This document shows, in pieces, positions 6,092 through 7,862 of a stretch of DNA of 7,862 nt; the first letter of the stretch is position 1, and each line of letters starts with the position of its first letter. A program made the translations under genes and the position numbers. Below the pieces are notes generated by a model that saw nothing but the letters and a program-made list of their open reading frames with translations, was not told the DNA's origin and did not search any database. Origin of the DNA: Gemmatimonadota bacterium (GTDB lineage: Bacteria > Latescibacterota > UBA2968 > UBA8231); NCBI GenBank assembly GCA_009845645.1, contig VXZF01000511.1:1-7862 (forward strand), read 5' to 3'.

Positions 6092-6096
6092 ACATA

Positions 6097-6690
6097 ATGG
6101 AAAATTCGAGTGTGATTAAGACGATAACTGGCCGCGGCGTGGTGGTGCGCGGAGCGGATATTGATACCGACCGCATCATTCCGGCTCGCTTTTTGCGGAC
6201 GGTGACCTTTGAGCATCTGGGTGCCCACGCCTTTGAAGATGATCGTGCCAGCGGCGACCATCCCTTCGACCAAGCGCGCTTCCAAGGGGCGTCGATCCTG
6301 CTGGCCAATGCCAACTTCGGTTGCGGGTCCTCGCGCGAACATGCGCCGCAGGCCCTGATGCGCTGGGGGATCAAGGGCTTTGTCGCCGAGTCCTTTGCCG
6401 AGATTTTCTTTGGCAACTGCATCGCCATGGGATTGCCCTGTGTGCGGGTGGCGGCCGAGGACATGCAGACTTTGATGGACGTGGTTGAGAGCGATCCGGC
6501 GCAGGAGGTGGCTATTGACCTCGAAGCGCGGCAGGTGCGCTGGACTGGCGGCCAAGTTGCAGCCGATATTGCCGACGGTCCAAGGGAGCAATTTCTCAAG
6601 GGGAGTTGGGATTCGCTGGGTCAGCTTTTGGCCGCTGGCGATCAGGTTGAGAACACTGCGCGGAAGCTGCCGTACGTGGCGGGGTTCTGA
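6097..6690 (+). CDS. leuD: 3-isopropylmalate dehydratase small subunit (LeuD)
   Basis: LeuD is the swivel-domain subunit that completes the active site of LeuC. The 197 residues match the usual length of about 200. The N-terminal beta strand region GRGVVVRGADIDTDRIIPARFL (12-33) and the substrate loop NFGCGSSREHAPQAL starting at Asn73 are characteristic, followed by GFVAESFAEIFFGNCIAMGLP. The SSREH motif is intact. The ATG has an AGAGGAG site 5 nt upstream that overlaps the leuC stop. Translation of both subunits from adjacent coupled cistrons fits a heteromeric enzyme. Fourteen bases separate it from the small membrane protein gene. No oddities are seen. Confidence 0.97.
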   Translation: MENSSVIKTITGRGVVVRGADIDTDRIIPARFLRTVTFEHLGAHAFEDDRASGDHPFDQARFQGASILLANANFGCGSSREHAPQALMRWGIKGFVAESFAEIFFGNCIAMGLPCVRVAAEDMQTLMDVVESDPAQEVAIDLEARQVRWTGGQVAADIADGPREQFLKGSWDSLGQLLAAGDQVENTARKLPYVAGF

Positions 6691-6704
6691 CAGAAGGTGA
6701 TAAG

Positions 6705-6932
6705 ATGGGCTACATCAAGATAGATGGACGGAAGATTACCAACCTAGTGTCCCGCGCACTGATTGTGACGACAGCAGCGCTGATTCTCGCTCTCGTCATA
6801 GGTGCGGTCCTGATCAATATCGGGATCGCTCTGGCAGTGGCGATCATCATTGCCGCGGTGGTGCTGCTGGCCACCCCAGTGGTTGCGGGGCTGATTTGGC
6901 TCGCCAAACTAATCCATAAAAGAGGGAGATAA
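6705..6932 (+). CDS. 75-residue hydrophobic membrane protein inside the leu operon
   Basis: This small gene sits between leuD and leuB, 14 nt after leuD and 4 nt before leuB, with a good AAGG site (6694-6697) 7 nt before its ATG. Residues 14-70 are almost wholly hydrophobic; Asn38-Gly40 and Thr57-Pro58 are the only likely breaks, giving probably two transmembrane helices (about 18-37 and 41-67). Both ends are basic (Lys5, Arg9, Lys10, Arg17; Lys68, His71, Lys72, Arg73, Arg75), so both termini should face the cytoplasm. Ile, Leu and Val make up 35 of 75 residues. I recognise no family and no leu-pathway enzyme needs such a subunit. It could be an exporter fragment, a membrane anchor, a sensor or an unrelated insertion. 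Its strict fit into the operon spacing argues that it is a real, co-expressed gene. Confidence 0.75.
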   Translation: MGYIKIDGRKITNLVSRALIVTTAALILALVIGAVLINIGIALAVAIIIAAVVLLATPVVAGLIWLAKLIHKRGR

Positions 6933-6936
6933 ATAA

Positions 6937-7862
6937 TTGCACAAAATTGCCGTAATACCCGGAGACGGAACAGGGCCTGAAGTGGTCGTTGAGGGGCTGA
7001 AAGCACTCGACGCTGTAGCCGCTAAGCAGGGATTCAAATACGAGACTGTGGATTTTGACTTTGGCGGCGACCGCTACTTGCGCACCGGCGAGGTCTTGCC
7101 CGACTCGGCGGCCGACGACTTCAGGCAGTTCGATGCCATTTACCTAGGGGCCATCGGCCACCCCGACGTAAAGCCGGGTATCCTCGAAAAGGGCATTCTA
7201 CTGAGGCTGCGCTTTGAACTAGATCAGTACATCAACCTGCGCCCGGTCAAGCTCTATCCCAATGTGCCGACGCCGATTAAGGACAAGGGGCCGGAGGATA
7301 TCGACTTTGTGGTGGTGCGCGAAAACACTGAGGGACTGTACGCGGGTTCTGGCGGCTTCCTCAAAAAGGGCACGCCCGACGAGATCGCGGTGCAGGAATC
7401 GATCAACACTCGCAAGGGCGTCGAGCGCTGTCTGCGCTACGCCTTTGAGTACACCCAGCGGCGCAACAAGGACAACACTTTGACCCTGTGCGGCAAGACC
7501 AATGTGCTGACGTATGCCTTCGACCTGTGGGAGCGGGCGTTTGAGGAAATCGGCGCGGCCGACTATCCGGCCATCAAGCGCGACTACGCCCACGTCGATG
7601 CCATCTGCATGTGGATGGTCAAAAATCCCGAGTGGTTCGACGTGGTGGTTACCGACAACATGTTCGGGGACATCATCACGGATTTGGGCGCGATGATCCA
7701 GGGCGGAATGGGCATTGCTGCGGGCGGCAATATCAACCCCGAAGGCGTGTCGATGTTCGAGCCGATCGGCGGTTCGGCTCCCAAGTACACCGGTCAGAAT
7801 ATCATCAATCCTATGGCCGCCATTGGCGCTTGTCAGCTCATGCTCGACACGCTCGGCGAGCA
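6937..7862 (+). CDS. leuB: 3-isopropylmalate dehydrogenase (LeuB-type), 3' end cut by window
   Basis: This oxidatively decarboxylates 3-isopropylmalate to 2-ketoisocaproate. 308 codons are visible of an expected 350 or so; the frame stays open to the right edge. The start is TTG at 6937, with GGGAG (6924-6928) 8 nt upstream, directly before [15 protein letters not shown] (2-16). [16 protein letters not shown] (88-103) supplies substrate arginines Arg92 and Arg102 and the Leu pair typical for isopropylmalate. RENTEGLY (128-135), Lys187 (CGKTNVL), Asp221, and Asp245/Asp249 ([10 protein letters not shown]) complete the active site. The coenzyme loop reads [13 protein letters not shown] (275-287): the usual His is Gly, and Lys283-Tyr284 replace the Asp-Ile of NAD-dependent LeuB, matching NADP-dependent isocitrate dehydrogenase. 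A tartrate- or homoisocitrate-type dehydrogenase is possible by sequence, but the operon position favours LeuB. Confidence 0.9.
   Translation, partial: MHKIAVIPGDGTGPEVVVEGLKALDAVAAKQGFKYETVDFDFGGDRYLRTGEVLPDSAADDFRQFDAIYLGAIGHPDVKPGILEKGILLRLRFELDQYINLRPVKLYPNVPTPIKDKGPEDIDFVVVRENTEGLYAGSGGFLKKGTPDEIAVQESINTRKGVERCLRYAFEYTQRRNKDNTLTLCGKTNVLTYAFDLWERAFEEIGAADYPAIKRDYAHVDAICMWMVKNPEWFDVVVTDNMFGDIITDLGAMIQGGMGIAAGGNINPEGVSMFEPIGGSAPKYTGQNIINPMAAIGACQLMLDTLGE

Noticed and set aside
6052..6096. Upstream extension of leuD into leuC
   Set aside because: The AGAGGAG site and normal family length support ATG 6097; the extension adds residues without family similarity.
4635..6599. Long antisense ORFs over leuC and leuD (for example 4635-5246 and 5955-6599, minus strand)
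   Set aside because: They lie opposite strongly conserved genes in GC-rich DNA, show low-complexity Arg/Pro/Ser-rich translations without family features, and lack suitable ribosome binding sites.

Overview
The window holds most of a branched-chain amino acid biosynthesis operon on the + strand, ilvC - small ORF - leuA - leuC - leuD - small membrane protein - leuB (cut by the right edge). To its left is a divergent gene for a FemAB/BioF2-like GNAT acyltransferase, and beyond that a two-gene AT-rich cassette (DUF6338-like protein plus a tiny GYxP-motif protein). The operon and the GNAT gene are about 60% GC with strong Shine-Dalgarno sites and some GTG/TTG starts. This fits a free-living, prototrophic, moderately high-GC bacterium. 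Nothing in the sequence fixes the phylum. The LeuB variant resembles the isocitrate/isopropylmalate dehydrogenase type seen in several less-studied phyla, but that is only an impression.

Layout. 3-528: an AT-rich (about 43% GC) pair of overlapping genes whose composition differs sharply from the rest, followed by a possible weak terminator. 594-1577 (minus): a GNAT-fold acyltransferase. 1578-1963: an intergenic control region. It has a near-perfect sigma70-type promoter (TTGACA, 17 nt, TATATT), a short leader ORF ending in a Leu/Ile run just before its stop codon, competing hairpins that begin at that stop codon, and the strong ilvC ribosome binding site. 1964-7862: the operon.

How the genes work together. 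IlvC (ketol-acid reductoisomerase) serves the valine/isoleucine pathway and supplies the 2-ketoisovalerate branch. LeuA condenses 2-ketoisovalerate with acetyl-CoA, LeuC and LeuD form the isomerase that makes 3-isopropylmalate, and the LeuB-type dehydrogenase oxidises it. Acetolactate synthase (ilvBN/ilvH) and ilvD are not in the window.

The most interesting part is a set of small, easily overlooked elements in this operon: (i) a Leu/Ile-rich leader peptide before ilvC, typical of ribosome-mediated attenuation but without an obvious intrinsic terminator; (ii) a 44-codon ORF between ilvC and leuA with the best Shine-Dalgarno site of the operon, overlapping the leuA start; (iii) a 75-residue, very hydrophobic protein (47% Ile+Leu+Val) between leuD and leuB; (iv) a LeuB-type enzyme carrying the Lys-Tyr pair that is a hallmark of NADP-specific isocitrate dehydrogenase.
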